A DNA stretch of 64,000 nucleotides from Geobacillus sp. 46C-IIa (GTDB lineage: Bacteria > Bacillota > Bacilli > Bacillales > Anoxybacillaceae): assembly GCF_014679505.1 (NCBI RefSeq), contig NZ_CP061474.1:3515241-3579240 (forward strand), in the 5' to 3' direction. Shown here in pieces: positions 20,637-34,645 of this stretch. The translations under genes were made by a program, and so were the position numbers. Position 1 is the stretch's first letter. Each line of letters starts with the position of its first letter. Under the pieces are notes generated by a model, which saw nothing but the letters and a program-made list of their open reading frames with translations, made no database searches and had not been told where the DNA came from.

Positions 20637-21083
20637 ATGCCGTACCGCATTTTGTTCGTCTGCACAGGCAATACGTGCCGAAGCCCGATGGCCGCCGCGC
20701 TGCTTGAGAGCAAGCAGCTGCCCGGTGTCGAGGTGAAATCGGCTGGGGTGTTTGCTGCGGAAGGAAGCGAGGCGTCCGCCCATGCGAAAACGGTGCTGAA
20801 AGAAAAGGGGATTGACGCGCCCCATCGTTCCTCTCTGTTAAAAAAAGAGCATATTGACTGGGCGACGCACGTGTTGGCGATGACGTCCGGCCATAAAGAG
20901 ATGATCATTGGCCGTTTTCCGGAGGCAAAAGACAAAACGTTTACGTTAAAACAGTTCGTTTCAGGAGCAGACGGTGACATCGCCGATCCGTTCGGCGGCC
21001 CGGTCGAGGCGTACCGGGCGGCGCGCGATGAGCTGGCAGCGCTCATTGACCGCCTGGTGGAAAAATTGCAAGAGAAACAATGA
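20637..21083 (+). CDS. ywlE: Protein-arginine phosphatase YwlE
   Basis: A 148-residue low-molecular-weight phosphatase. The P-loop is CTGNTCRS with Cys9 as nucleophile and Arg15; the Thr after Asn (GNT) is the residue that marks phospho-arginine specificity in YwlE, and the general acid is the Asp in ADPFGG. It reverses McsB arginine phosphorylation, which tags proteins for ClpCP. The ATG follows GAAGAGGTGG. It stands between mntP and the chemoreceptor. Confidence 0.93.
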   Translation: MPYRILFVCTGNTCRSPMAAALLESKQLPGVEVKSAGVFAAEGSEASAHAKTVLKEKGIDAPHRSSLLKKEHIDWATHVLAMTSGHKEMIIGRFPEAKDKTFTLKQFVSGADGDIADPFGGPVEAYRAARDELAALIDRLVEKLQEKQ

Positions 21084-21111
21084 TATGACATGATCGGTGA
21101 GGGGGAAAACC

Positions 21112-22401
21112 ATGGGGGAAACACGCCGTCCATTTGGCTTGCGCCTGAAGCTTGTCGTCTTTACGACAGCGTTGGCGATCATTACATATTCGACGAGCGC
21201 TTTGTTCTTATATGTGTTGTACGATTGGTGGTTTGCGTCGCTCAATAAAGGTGCGTTCACGATGGTTGTGCTGCTGCTCGGCATTTTTTGGTCGGGAGCG
21301 CTCGCCTATGTCGCGGCCGGCTGGATTACGAGGCCGCTGCAACGCCTTGAGGAAGCGGCCGCTAAGGCGGCCGGCGGGTACATTGAAGAAGACGTTCCGC
21401 TTCCTTCATCCAACGATGAAATCCGCTCGCTTGCGGTCGCTTTTAACCGCATGCTTCACCATTTGCGCACCGTGATCGCTAACATTGAAGAACATACGGC
21501 GCGCACCAATGAGAAAACAGCGGAAATGAGCCAAGCATCCGAAACAGCGGCAAACCACACTCGCGATATTGCGGCGACGATTGAAGACATTTCCAAAGGA
21601 GCAACCGCTTCAGCGGAAGCGATTCAAGGAGCGGCTGAGGCGGCTGAAGATGTGCTCGCCCTGGCCATGCGGGTAAAAGAAACGGCGGAACGTGCAGAAC
21701 AATCCGTACATGAGATGTCGGAAACACTCAAGGCAAGTCGGGATATCACTCATTCGCTCATTAGCGGCATCGGGCAGCTGGCCGACGATCAAGAACTATC
21801 GCGGGCGGCTGTCAAACAGCTTGAGAGGCACGCTCATCAAATCGGCAACATTACACTGCTTGTTGCCGATATGGCTGAGCAAACGAACTTGCTCGCTCTC
21901 AACGCTTCCATCGAGGCGGCTCGCGCAGGCGAACAAGGTCGGGGGTTTGCCGTTGTGGCTGAAGAAGTGCGCAAACTAGCTGATGAAAGCGCTACGGCAG
22001 TGAAACAAATTGCTGAATTGGTCAACAATATTCAAAACGAGGTTGCCAGAGTGGCCGCGCAAATGGACAAGCAGGCCGCCGCCGCCAACGCTGAGGCGTC
22101 AAGAGGAAAGCAAACGAATGAGGCCATTGCCGCCATGGTATCTTCAGCAGGTGAAGTGATTCGCGCCGTCCATGACATCGCTGAGTTGGCGAAAAGCCAG
22201 ATGGAGCATATGGAGCGGGTGGCGGCGCAGACGCAAGAAGTGGCGGCGATCGCCGAACAGACGTCAGCGGGTGCGCTCGAAGTCGCAGCGGCAACGCGGA
22301 CGCAAACGGCAGCGATCGGCGACGTGCACAAGCTGGCCAATGAACTCGTCGAACAGGCGGAACAGCTGCAGGCGGCGGTCGCCCGTTTTCACGCCAGTTA
22401 A
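21112..22401 (+). CDS. Methyl-accepting chemotaxis protein without large sensor domain
   Basis: A 429-residue receptor. Two transmembrane helices lie at about residues 12-32 and 43-63 with a loop of only about 10 residues between them, followed by a HAMP domain ([20 protein letters not shown]) and a long signalling coiled coil with the CheA/CheW-binding tip [20 protein letters not shown]. With almost no external part it may sense membrane state, an internal cue, or a partner protein. It sits between ywlE and rpiB, which are adjacent in B. subtilis, so it looks inserted. GAGGGGGAAAAC precedes the ATG. Confidence 0.93.
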   Translation: MGETRRPFGLRLKLVVFTTALAIITYSTSALFLYVLYDWWFASLNKGAFTMVVLLLGIFWSGALAYVAAGWITRPLQRLEEAAAKAAGGYIEEDVPLPSSNDEIRSLAVAFNRMLHHLRTVIANIEEHTARTNEKTAEMSQASETAANHTRDIAATIEDISKGATASAEAIQGAAEAAEDVLALAMRVKETAERAEQSVHEMSETLKASRDITHSLISGIGQLADDQELSRAAVKQLERHAHQIGNITLLVADMAEQTNLLALNASIEAARAGEQGRGFAVVAEEVRKLADESATAVKQIAELVNNIQNEVARVAAQMDKQAAAANAEASRGKQTNEAIAAMVSSAGEVIRAVHDIAELAKSQMEHMERVAAQTQEVAAIAEQTSAGALEVAAATRTQTAAIGDVHKLANELVEQAEQLQAAVARFHAS

Positions 22402-22543
22402 AATGACAGGCGCACCCATAGATATGCCGCCGACTTCGCTGTCGGAAACAAAAAAACCGCGCTGGCATCATGTGATATTGTATCGATGAAATGCCCGCTC
22501 CGAGAGACAAGGGGCGGGGCGAACAGAAAGGAGACGAACGAAC

Positions 22544-22990
22544 ATGAAAGTGGCCATTGCGTCCGACCACGGCGGAATTCGTATCCGTGAAGAGATTAAG
22601 GCCCTTCTTGATGAAATGGGCATCGAGTATACCGATTTTGGCTGCGACTGTGAAACGTCGGTCGATTACCCGGATTACGCGCTCCCGGTCGCCGAAAAAG
22701 TGGCGCGCGGCGAGTTTGACCGCGGCATTTTAATTTGCGGCACCGGCATCGGCATGACGATCGCCGCGAATAAAGTGAAAGGGGTGCGCTGCGCCCTTTG
22801 TCATGATGTGTACAGCGCCAAACTGACACGCATGCATAACGACAGCAACATCCTCGCGATGGGGGAGCGCGTGATCGGCCCTGGCTTGGCGCGTGAAATC
22901 GCGAAAGCGTGGCTCGAGACGGCATTTGAAGGCGGCCGCCACGCGCGGCGGATCGGCAAAATCGCCGATTATGAAAACGAACATTTGTAA
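22544..22990 (+). CDS. rpiB: Ribose-5-phosphate isomerase B
   Basis: A 148-residue isomerase converting ribose-5-phosphate to ribulose-5-phosphate in the pentose phosphate pathway. ASDHGG near residue 7 and [15 protein letters not shown] with catalytic Cys66 identify the LacAB/RpiB family. AAAGGAGA precedes the ATG. It corresponds to B. subtilis ywlF and keeps the order rpiB-ywlG-glyA. Confidence 0.95.
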   Translation: MKVAIASDHGGIRIREEIKALLDEMGIEYTDFGCDCETSVDYPDYALPVAEKVARGEFDRGILICGTGIGMTIAANKVKGVRCALCHDVYSAKLTRMHNDSNILAMGERVIGPGLAREIAKAWLETAFEGGRHARRIGKIADYENEHL

Positions 22991-23052
22991 AAAATAAAGG
23001 GCGCATCGTTTCGCAAAAATCGACGATATATCGGCGTATCAATGAGGGGGGG

Positions 23053-23637
23053 ATGGCCATGGACGCACCAGTGACCGAATGGCGGCAACAATGGCAAGCC
23101 ATCTTGCGCGCGTTTCGCAAACAGGCGCCGCTTGGCCGCGGCCACATCGTGGTGATCGGCTGCAGCACGAGCGAAGTGCTTGGCGAGCGGATCGGCACGG
23201 CCGGGTCGATGGATGTCGCCGCCATGCTTTTTGCCGAGCTTGAGGCGTGGCGGCGTGAAACCGGCATTGAGCTGGCGTTCCAATGTTGCGAACATTTAAA
23301 CCGGGCGCTTGTCGTTGAGCGGGAGACGGCGCGTGCTCACGGGCTGGAGGTCGTTTCCGTCGTTCCAGTGCCGCAGGCGGGGGGAGCGATGGCCGCTTAC
23401 GCCTATCGAAATCTCGCGAATCCGGTCGTCGTCGAGGCGATTCGCGCCGACGCCGGGATCGACATCGGCCATACGCTCATCGGCATGCATTTGAAGCCGG
23501 TCGCCGTCCCCGTGCGCGTCCCGGTGAAGCAAGTCGGAGCGGCGCATGTGACGTTGGCGAAAACACGACCGAAGCTGATCGGCGGCGCCCGTGCCGTCTA
23601 TTCGTTGGAAAATCCGAATGATTCCTGCACTTTCTAG
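23053..23637 (+). CDS. ywlG: TIGR01440/DUF436 family protein (YwlG-like)
   Basis: A 194-residue conserved Firmicute protein of unknown function (DUF436). Recognised segments are [20 protein letters not shown] near residue 34, [15 protein letters not shown] and [17 protein letters not shown]. The CCEH and GCSTSEV blocks look like ligand or metal sites, but no reaction is established. GAGGGGGGG lies 3 bases before the ATG at 23053 and 9 before the ATG at 23059, so the latter may be the true start. It is always near glyA in Bacillaceae. Confidence 0.85.
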   Translation: MAMDAPVTEWRQQWQAILRAFRKQAPLGRGHIVVIGCSTSEVLGERIGTAGSMDVAAMLFAELEAWRRETGIELAFQCCEHLNRALVVERETARAHGLEVVSVVPVPQAGGAMAAYAYRNLANPVVVEAIRADAGIDIGHTLIGMHLKPVAVPVRVPVKQVGAAHVTLAKTRPKLIGGARAVYSLENPNDSCTF

Positions 23638-23657
23638 TCATTTTATTCACTTTTTCT

Positions 23658-23700
23658 TTGGATTTGTCCGGTGAAAGCTGATAAAATAAAAACGAATATT
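23658..23700 (+). promoter_or_regulatory. glyA promoter with candidate PurBox
   Basis: TTGGAT (23658-23663) and TAAAAT (23682-23687) are 18 bases apart. AAAAACGAATATT at 23688-23700 matches the PurBox consensus AWWWCCGAACWWT at 11 of 13 positions and would cover the transcription start; a weaker inverted copy is at 23663-23675. glyA is a PurR target in B. subtilis. Confidence 0.55.
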
Positions 23701-23730
23701 CACTGAATTTTATGTAAGGGGGAGCTATTG

Positions 23731-24969
23731 ATGAACTACTTGCCACAACAAGATCCGCAAGTGTTCGCCGCCATCGAACAAGAGCGGAAGCGGCAGCACG
23801 CGAAGATCGAGCTGATCGCTTCAGAAAACTTCGTCAGCCGCGCCGTCATGGAAGCGCAAGGATCGGTATTGACGAACAAATATGCGGAAGGCTACCCGGG
23901 CCGACGCTATTACGGCGGCTGCGAGTACGTCGACGTGGTCGAAGAGTTGGCGCGCGAGCGGGCGAAGCAGTTGTTCGGGGCAGAGCATGCGAACGTCCAG
24001 CCGCATTCCGGAGCGCAGGCGAACATGGCCGTCTATTTCACCGTCCTCAAGCCCGGCGACACTGTGCTTGGCATGAACTTGTCGCATGGCGGACATTTGA
24101 CGCACGGCAGCCCGGTCAATTTCAGCGGCATTCAGTACAACTTTGTCGAATATGGCGTCGATCCCGAAACACATGTCATCGACTATGACGATGTGCGCGA
24201 AAAAGCGCGCCTCCATCGGCCGAAGCTCATTGTCGCCGGCGCCAGCGCCTATCCGCGCGTCATCGATTTTGCCAAGTTCCGGGAAATCGCTGATGAAGTC
24301 GGCGCCTATTTAATGGTCGATATGGCCCATATTGCCGGTCTTGTTGCGGCAGGTCTTCATCCGAATCCGGTGCCGTACGCCCACTTTGTCACGACGACGA
24401 CACATAAAACGTTGCGAGGCCCGCGCGGCGGGATGATTTTATGCCAAGAGCAGTTTGCGAAACAAATCGACAAATCGATTTTCCCTGGCATTCAAGGCGG
24501 CCCGCTCATGCATGTCATCGCTGCGAAGGCAGTCGCGTTGGGCGAGGCATTGCAAGATGACTTTAAAGTGTACGCCAAGCGCATCATCGACAACGCCCAG
24601 CGCCTGGCGAACGCCTTGCAAAAAGAAGGGTTCACCCTTGTCTCCGGCGGCACGGACAACCATTTGCTGCTTGTTGACTTGCGCCCGCAGCAGCTGACAG
24701 GGAAAACGGCGGAGAAAGTGTTGGATGAAGTCGGCATTACCGTCAACAAAAACACGATTCCGTATGATCCGGAAAGCCCGTTTGTCACGAGCGGCATCCG
24801 CATCGGGACGGCCGCGGTCACAACGCGCGGCTTCGGCTTGGAAGAAATGGATGAAATCGCTGCTATTATCGGTCTCGTGCTGAAAAACAAAGATAATGAA
24901 CAGGCGCTTGAAGAAGCGCGCCAACGCGTCGCCGCCCTAACGGAAAAATTCCCGCTCTATCAAGACTAA
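23731..24969 (+). CDS. glyA: Serine hydroxymethyltransferase
   Basis: A 412-residue PLP enzyme that converts serine and tetrahydrofolate to glycine and methylene-tetrahydrofolate, the main one-carbon source for purines and thymidylate. The PLP lysine is Lys226 in [32 protein letters not shown] and [13 protein letters not shown] are further family marks. Sequence is close to the well-studied G. stearothermophilus enzyme. ATG 23731 follows AAGGGGGAG; a TTG lies one codon earlier. Confidence 0.98.
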   Translation: MNYLPQQDPQVFAAIEQERKRQHAKIELIASENFVSRAVMEAQGSVLTNKYAEGYPGRRYYGGCEYVDVVEELARERAKQLFGAEHANVQPHSGAQANMAVYFTVLKPGDTVLGMNLSHGGHLTHGSPVNFSGIQYNFVEYGVDPETHVIDYDDVREKARLHRPKLIVAGASAYPRVIDFAKFREIADEVGAYLMVDMAHIAGLVAAGLHPNPVPYAHFVTTTTHKTLRGPRGGMILCQEQFAKQIDKSIFPGIQGGPLMHVIAAKAVALGEALQDDFKVYAKRIIDNAQRLANALQKEGFTLVSGGTDNHLLLVDLRPQQLTGKTAEKVLDEVGITVNKNTIPYDPESPFVTSGIRIGTAAVTTRGFGLEEMDEIAAIIGLVLKNKDNEQALEEARQRVAALTEKFPLYQD

Positions 24970-24978
24970 GGAGACAAA

Positions 24979-25007
24979 GGGAGCGTTCCGGACAATGGAA
25001 CGCTCCC
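24979..25007. terminator. Hairpin directly after glyA
   Basis: GGGAGCGTTCC and GGAACGCTCCC form a perfect 11-bp stem ten bases after the stop. There is no T run, so it may protect the 3' end while the next hairpin terminates. Confidence 0.55.
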
Positions 25008-25058
25008 GCCTGCGTTCACATATAGACATGGGGGGTCTTCTCGGTTCGGAATGGGCGA

Positions 25059-25096
25059 GGCACACTGCCAATGATCGGTTCGGCAGTGTGCCTTTT
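25059..25096 (+). terminator. Terminator between glyA and upp
   Basis: GGCACACTGCC and GGCAGTGTGCC form a perfect 11-bp stem followed by TTTTCC. It lies upstream of the upp promoter and therefore belongs to glyA. Confidence 0.8.
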
Positions 25097-25111
25097 CCTT
25101 TGTTTCAACAG

Positions 25112-25140
25112 TTGAACGGGCGTCCGTTTTCCAGTAGAAT
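25112..25140 (+). promoter_or_regulatory. upp promoter
   Basis: TTGAAC (25112-25117), a 17-base spacer and TAGAAT (25135-25140) give a good SigA promoter about 45 bases before upp. Confidence 0.8.
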
Positions 25141-25179
25141 GTATAGAAGTGTACTGCATACATACGGAAGAGGAGATGA

Positions 25180-25812
<633 letters not shown>

Positions 25813-25852
25813 CAGCCAGTGGAACAAGACGCTGCGCATACGACGAAGAATA

Positions 25853-25883
25853 GGGTGCCCGTCTGGACGGGTCACCCTTTTTT
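25853..25883 (+). terminator. upp terminator
   Basis: GGGTGCCCGTC and GACGGGTCACCC pair around a tight loop with a small bulge, followed by TTTTTT. Confidence 0.85.
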
Positions 25884-26085
25884 AGTATGAATATGGGAAC
25901 TTTCTTAGTCATGACTATGTGCGGCGCCGCCTGCCATGCTAGGAAGTTGACTGGCCAAGTCAGGAAGAAAGAGCAGCTAAAAATAAAATATATCATTATA
26001 CATGATATTTGTGAAAAGAAAATGAGAAATTGTCACAAATTATTAATATTTGCCCTGTGTTAATGAGGTTTTGTGTGGAAATACA
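25884..26085. other. AT-rich region upstream of the atp promoter with an inverted repeat
   Basis: No gene is seen. It contains TTGACTGGCCAAGTCA near 25947, a small palindrome, and further on ATTTGTGA (26008-26015) facing TCACAAAT (26034-26041), an 8-bp inverted repeat with an 18-base spacer about 45 bases before the atp -35. The TGTGA/TCACA halves recall redox-type operators, but the spacing is unusual. The A/T-rich tract may act as an UP element. Confidence 0.45.
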
Positions 26086-26114
26086 TTGACATGAACCTAT
26101 TGGTATTGTATCCT
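26086..26114 (+). promoter_or_regulatory. Promoter of the ATP synthase operon
   Basis: A perfect TTGACA (26086-26091), 17 bases, then TATCCT (26109-26114), about 75 bases before atpZ. Confidence 0.82.
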
Positions 26115-26189
26115 TTACAGGGGATATGTTGAGAGGGTTTTCACTGTCTAAAACTACTCTTGTTATCAACTTAGTGGGGTATATGGTCT

Positions 26190-26408
26190 ATGAAAAAAAA
26201 TGACCGCCACCCGTTTCGAGCGATCGGGTTGATGTCGGCAATTACATCACAACTTGTCGGCTGCACGTTAGTCGGTTTGTTCGGTGGAAGATGGGCCGAC
26301 CGGCAATTAGACAGTGAGCCGATTTTTCTAATTATTGGCCTGTTGCTCGGTTTAGCGGCAGGAGTTTTTGCCACGCTGAAAACAGTCCGACGCTTTTTTG
26401 AGGAATAA
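26190..26408 (+). CDS. atpZ: AtpZ/AtpI family protein
   Basis: A 72-residue membrane protein with two predicted helices (residues ~12-33 and 44-66) forming a hairpin: MSAITSQLVGCTLVGLFGGRW and FLIIGLLLGLAAGVFAT. AtpZ opens the atp operon in alkaliphilic and many other Bacillaceae, where it is linked to Mg2+ or Ca2+ supply and c-ring assembly together with AtpI. GTGGGG precedes the ATG. It is the first gene after the operon promoter and ends 6 bases before atpI. Confidence 0.85.
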   Translation: MKKNDRHPFRAIGLMSAITSQLVGCTLVGLFGGRWADRQLDSEPIFLIIGLLLGLAAGVFATLKTVRRFFEE

Positions 26409-26414
26409 GGAGCC

Positions 26415-26783
26415 ATGCTCGATACGATCATCAAACGAATTCAAAACCAACTGTTCATCTTGGTGGCTTGTTATGCATTAGGGGCGATATGGACAAAGTA
26501 TGAAGGGTGGTTTTTTAGTCTGCTCGTCGGTACAGCGGCAGGATGGTACAGCATACGGCTGTTGGCTCGGCGTGTAAGAAAGGTCGGAGAAGCGGTCGCT
26601 GAAGGGCGTCGCCCTCCGTCGCTTGGGACAATGATCCGTTTTGCGTTGGCGATTGCGGTTGCCCTTCTTGTGTCCCGTTACCCCCAACATTTGTCGGTGG
26701 TGCCGGCGGTGATCGGCCTATCCACCCCGTATATTTTGTTGGTAGTAAATCATTTTTTACATAATGATCAATCAGCCGCATAG
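26415..26783 (+). CDS. atpI: ATP synthase subunit I
   Basis: A 122-residue membrane protein with four predicted helices. AtpI assists c-ring assembly and stability and is not part of the finished enzyme. Family features are the short N-terminal helix after IKRIQNQLFILVACYALGA, the basic cytoplasmic stretch ARRVRKV and the C-terminal helix pair. AAGGAGCC precedes the ATG. It sits between atpZ and atpB. Confidence 0.85.
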   Translation: MLDTIIKRIQNQLFILVACYALGAIWTKYEGWFFSLLVGTAAGWYSIRLLARRVRKVGEAVAEGRRPPSLGTMIRFALAIAVALLVSRYPQHLSVVPAVIGLSTPYILLVVNHFLHNDQSAA

Positions 26784-26795
26784 AAAGTGAGGTGA

Positions 26796-27512
<717 letters not shown>

Positions 27513-27569
27513 TCTTCATCCTGATCCATGTTCTGTTTACTATATTTTAAAAATAAATCAACTTTTTAG

Positions 27570-27803
<234 letters not shown>

Positions 27804-27813
27804 CAAATGGGGA

Positions 27814-27842
27814 GCGCTTGTTAACGGAATGTTAACAAGCGC
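27814..27842. other. Intercistronic hairpin between atpE and atpF
   Basis: GCGCTTGTTAAC, loop GGAAT, GTTAACAAGCGC: a perfect 12-bp stem in a 189-base gap inside the operon. There is no T run after it, so it is more likely an mRNA processing or 3'-protecting element than a full terminator. Confidence 0.75.
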
Positions 27843-27983
27843 CTTCAGCAAAAAGAAAGGTCAAAGTCATGATGGCGAAGATCATTCGATAAGAACCTTC
27901 GCCATTGCTTTATGTATGCCTTGATATAGAGGGGCGACCGATCAAGCAATGTTCGGTCAAGACGCAACGGCCGAAAGGAGTGA

Positions 27984-30601
<2,618 letters not shown>

Positions 30602-30636
30602 GGCTGACGGGGGCGTTCGGCCCCCGCGCCTGTTAG

Positions 30637-32973
<2,337 letters not shown>

Positions 32974-32983
32974 CCCGGGATAG

Positions 32984-33397
<414 letters not shown>

Positions 33398-33428
33398 GCA
33401 GAGAAGCAAACGCTTCTCTGCTTTTTTT
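33398..33428 (+). terminator. Terminator of the atp operon
   Basis: GCAGAGAAGC, loop AAAC, hairpin back to GCTTCTCTGC and seven T; the stem begins right after the atpC stop. Confidence 0.93.
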
Positions 33429-33665
33429 ATTATCCTAAACCGAGCAGATTCCCACTTCTACGCGTGAGCGTAGGCGGCGTCAGTGTTTGGTGAAAACTCG
33501 ACACGAACCATCGCATTGGGCATCAAGGGGCCTGTCGGGGCCTGATTCGCCTTGGACCGAGTGGGGGAGGGAAGCACGCTGTTTGCGCCTGGCGCGTCAA
33601 TCGAACAAGGTCTGGCTGCGTTTCGCGGCTTCCTACAGTGTTGGCAGTGATAACCCGAAGTTTTG
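33429..33665. other. Gene-free spacer between atp and nuo operons, possible mobile-element relic
   Basis: No + strand gene is seen. CTACGC-GTGA-GCGTAG at 33458-33473 is a hairpin. On the minus strand an open frame (33458-33781) runs across the spacer; its part inside the spacer (YHCQHCRKPRNAARPCS, then GANSVLPSPTRSKANQAP) looks protein-like, but its 5' part reads back through the nuo promoter, so it is not a normal gene. It may be the tail of a decayed insertion sequence; I cannot name it. Confidence 0.35.
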
Positions 33666-33694
33666 CTGACACGGCTGGATATAAATGTTATAAT
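33666..33694 (+). promoter_or_regulatory. Promoter of the nuo operon
   Basis: CTGACA (33666-33671) and a perfect TATAAT (33689-33694) are 17 bases apart. Just downstream TTGTTTAAAAATTTCATC (33708-33725) is a loose match to a Rex-type operator and CATACGTATG is a palindrome near 33733. Confidence 0.8.
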
Positions 33695-33770
33695 GAAATC
33701 GAAGGAATTGTTTAAAAATTTCATCATTAACATCATACGTATGTAGTAAACCGGGAAGGAGGCGAGCTGG

Positions 33771-34139
33771 TTGAGCAACATTTATGCCAACAGTTATTTG
33801 ATTGTTTTCGTCTTTCTTTGCCTCGGGGTGCTGTTGCCGATCGGGGCGCTTACGGCTGGACGATGGCTGCGGCCGCACGTGCCGGACGAGGTGAAGGCGA
33901 CGACTTATGAAAGCGGTAACATTCCGTTTCATGACTCGCGCATCCAGTTCCAAGTCCGCTATTACTTATTTGCCTTGTTATTTGTCATTTTTGATGTGGA
34001 GACGGTGTTTTTATACCCGTGGGCGGTCGTCTATGATCAACTCGGCTTGTTTGCTTTAGTGGAAATGATCATTTTCATCGTTTTGCTTGCCATTGGCCTC
34101 ATTTATGCCTGGAAAAAGAAGGTGTTACGATGGATGTAA
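33771..34139 (+). CDS. nuoA: NADH-quinone oxidoreductase subunit A
   Basis: A 122-residue membrane subunit of complex I with three helices. The conserved loop YESGNIPF and the segment [22 protein letters not shown] identify NuoA. The start is TTG at 33771 with AAGGAGG nine bases ahead. The stop overlaps the nuoB start. Confidence 0.96.
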   Translation: MSNIYANSYLIVFVFLCLGVLLPIGALTAGRWLRPHVPDEVKATTYESGNIPFHDSRIQFQVRYYLFALLFVIFDVETVFLYPWAVVYDQLGLFALVEMIIFIVLLAIGLIYAWKKKVLRWM

Positions 34140-34642
34140 AATGGGATGGCTTGACGTTTGCTGAGATGGAAGAAGTAAAGCGAAACGTGTTTTTTACAAC
34201 GCTGGAACAGTTAAAAGGATGGGCGCGAAGCAACTCGCTCTGGCCGCTGACGTTCGGCCTCGCCTGTTGCGCGATTGAGATGATGGCCGTCGGCGGCGCC
34301 CATTATGACCTTGACCGGTTCGGTTCATTTTTCCGCGCCTCGCCGCGGCAATCAGACGTCATGATCGTCTCCGGAACGGTGACGAAAAAAATGGCGCCGC
34401 TCTTGCGCCGGCTGTATGATCAAATGCCGGAGCCAAAATGGGTGATCGCCATGGGGTCGTGCGCGACGGCGGGCGGACCGTACGTCAAATCGTACAGCGT
34501 CGTGAAAGGGGTTGACCAAATTGTCCCGGTCGACGTGTACATACCTGGCTGTCCGCCGAACCCTGCGGCGCTGATTTACGGCATTCATAAATTAAAAGAA
34601 AAAATTCGTCTGGAAGCCAAAACAGGGAAGAAGGTGTTGTAA
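34130..34642 (+). CDS. nuoB: NADH-quinone oxidoreductase subunit B
   Basis: A 170-residue subunit holding the terminal 4Fe-4S cluster N2, which passes electrons to quinone. Cluster ligands are the paired Cys in [10 protein letters not shown], the Cys in GSCATAGG and the Cys in PGCPPNP. It overlaps nuoA by 10 bases and sits 3 bases before nuoC. Confidence 0.97.
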   Translation: MDVKWDGLTFAEMEEVKRNVFFTTLEQLKGWARSNSLWPLTFGLACCAIEMMAVGGAHYDLDRFGSFFRASPRQSDVMIVSGTVTKKMAPLLRRLYDQMPEPKWVIAMGSCATAGGPYVKSYSVVKGVDQIVPVDVYIPGCPPNPAALIYGIHKLKEKIRLEAKTGKKVL

Positions 34643-34645
34643 CCG

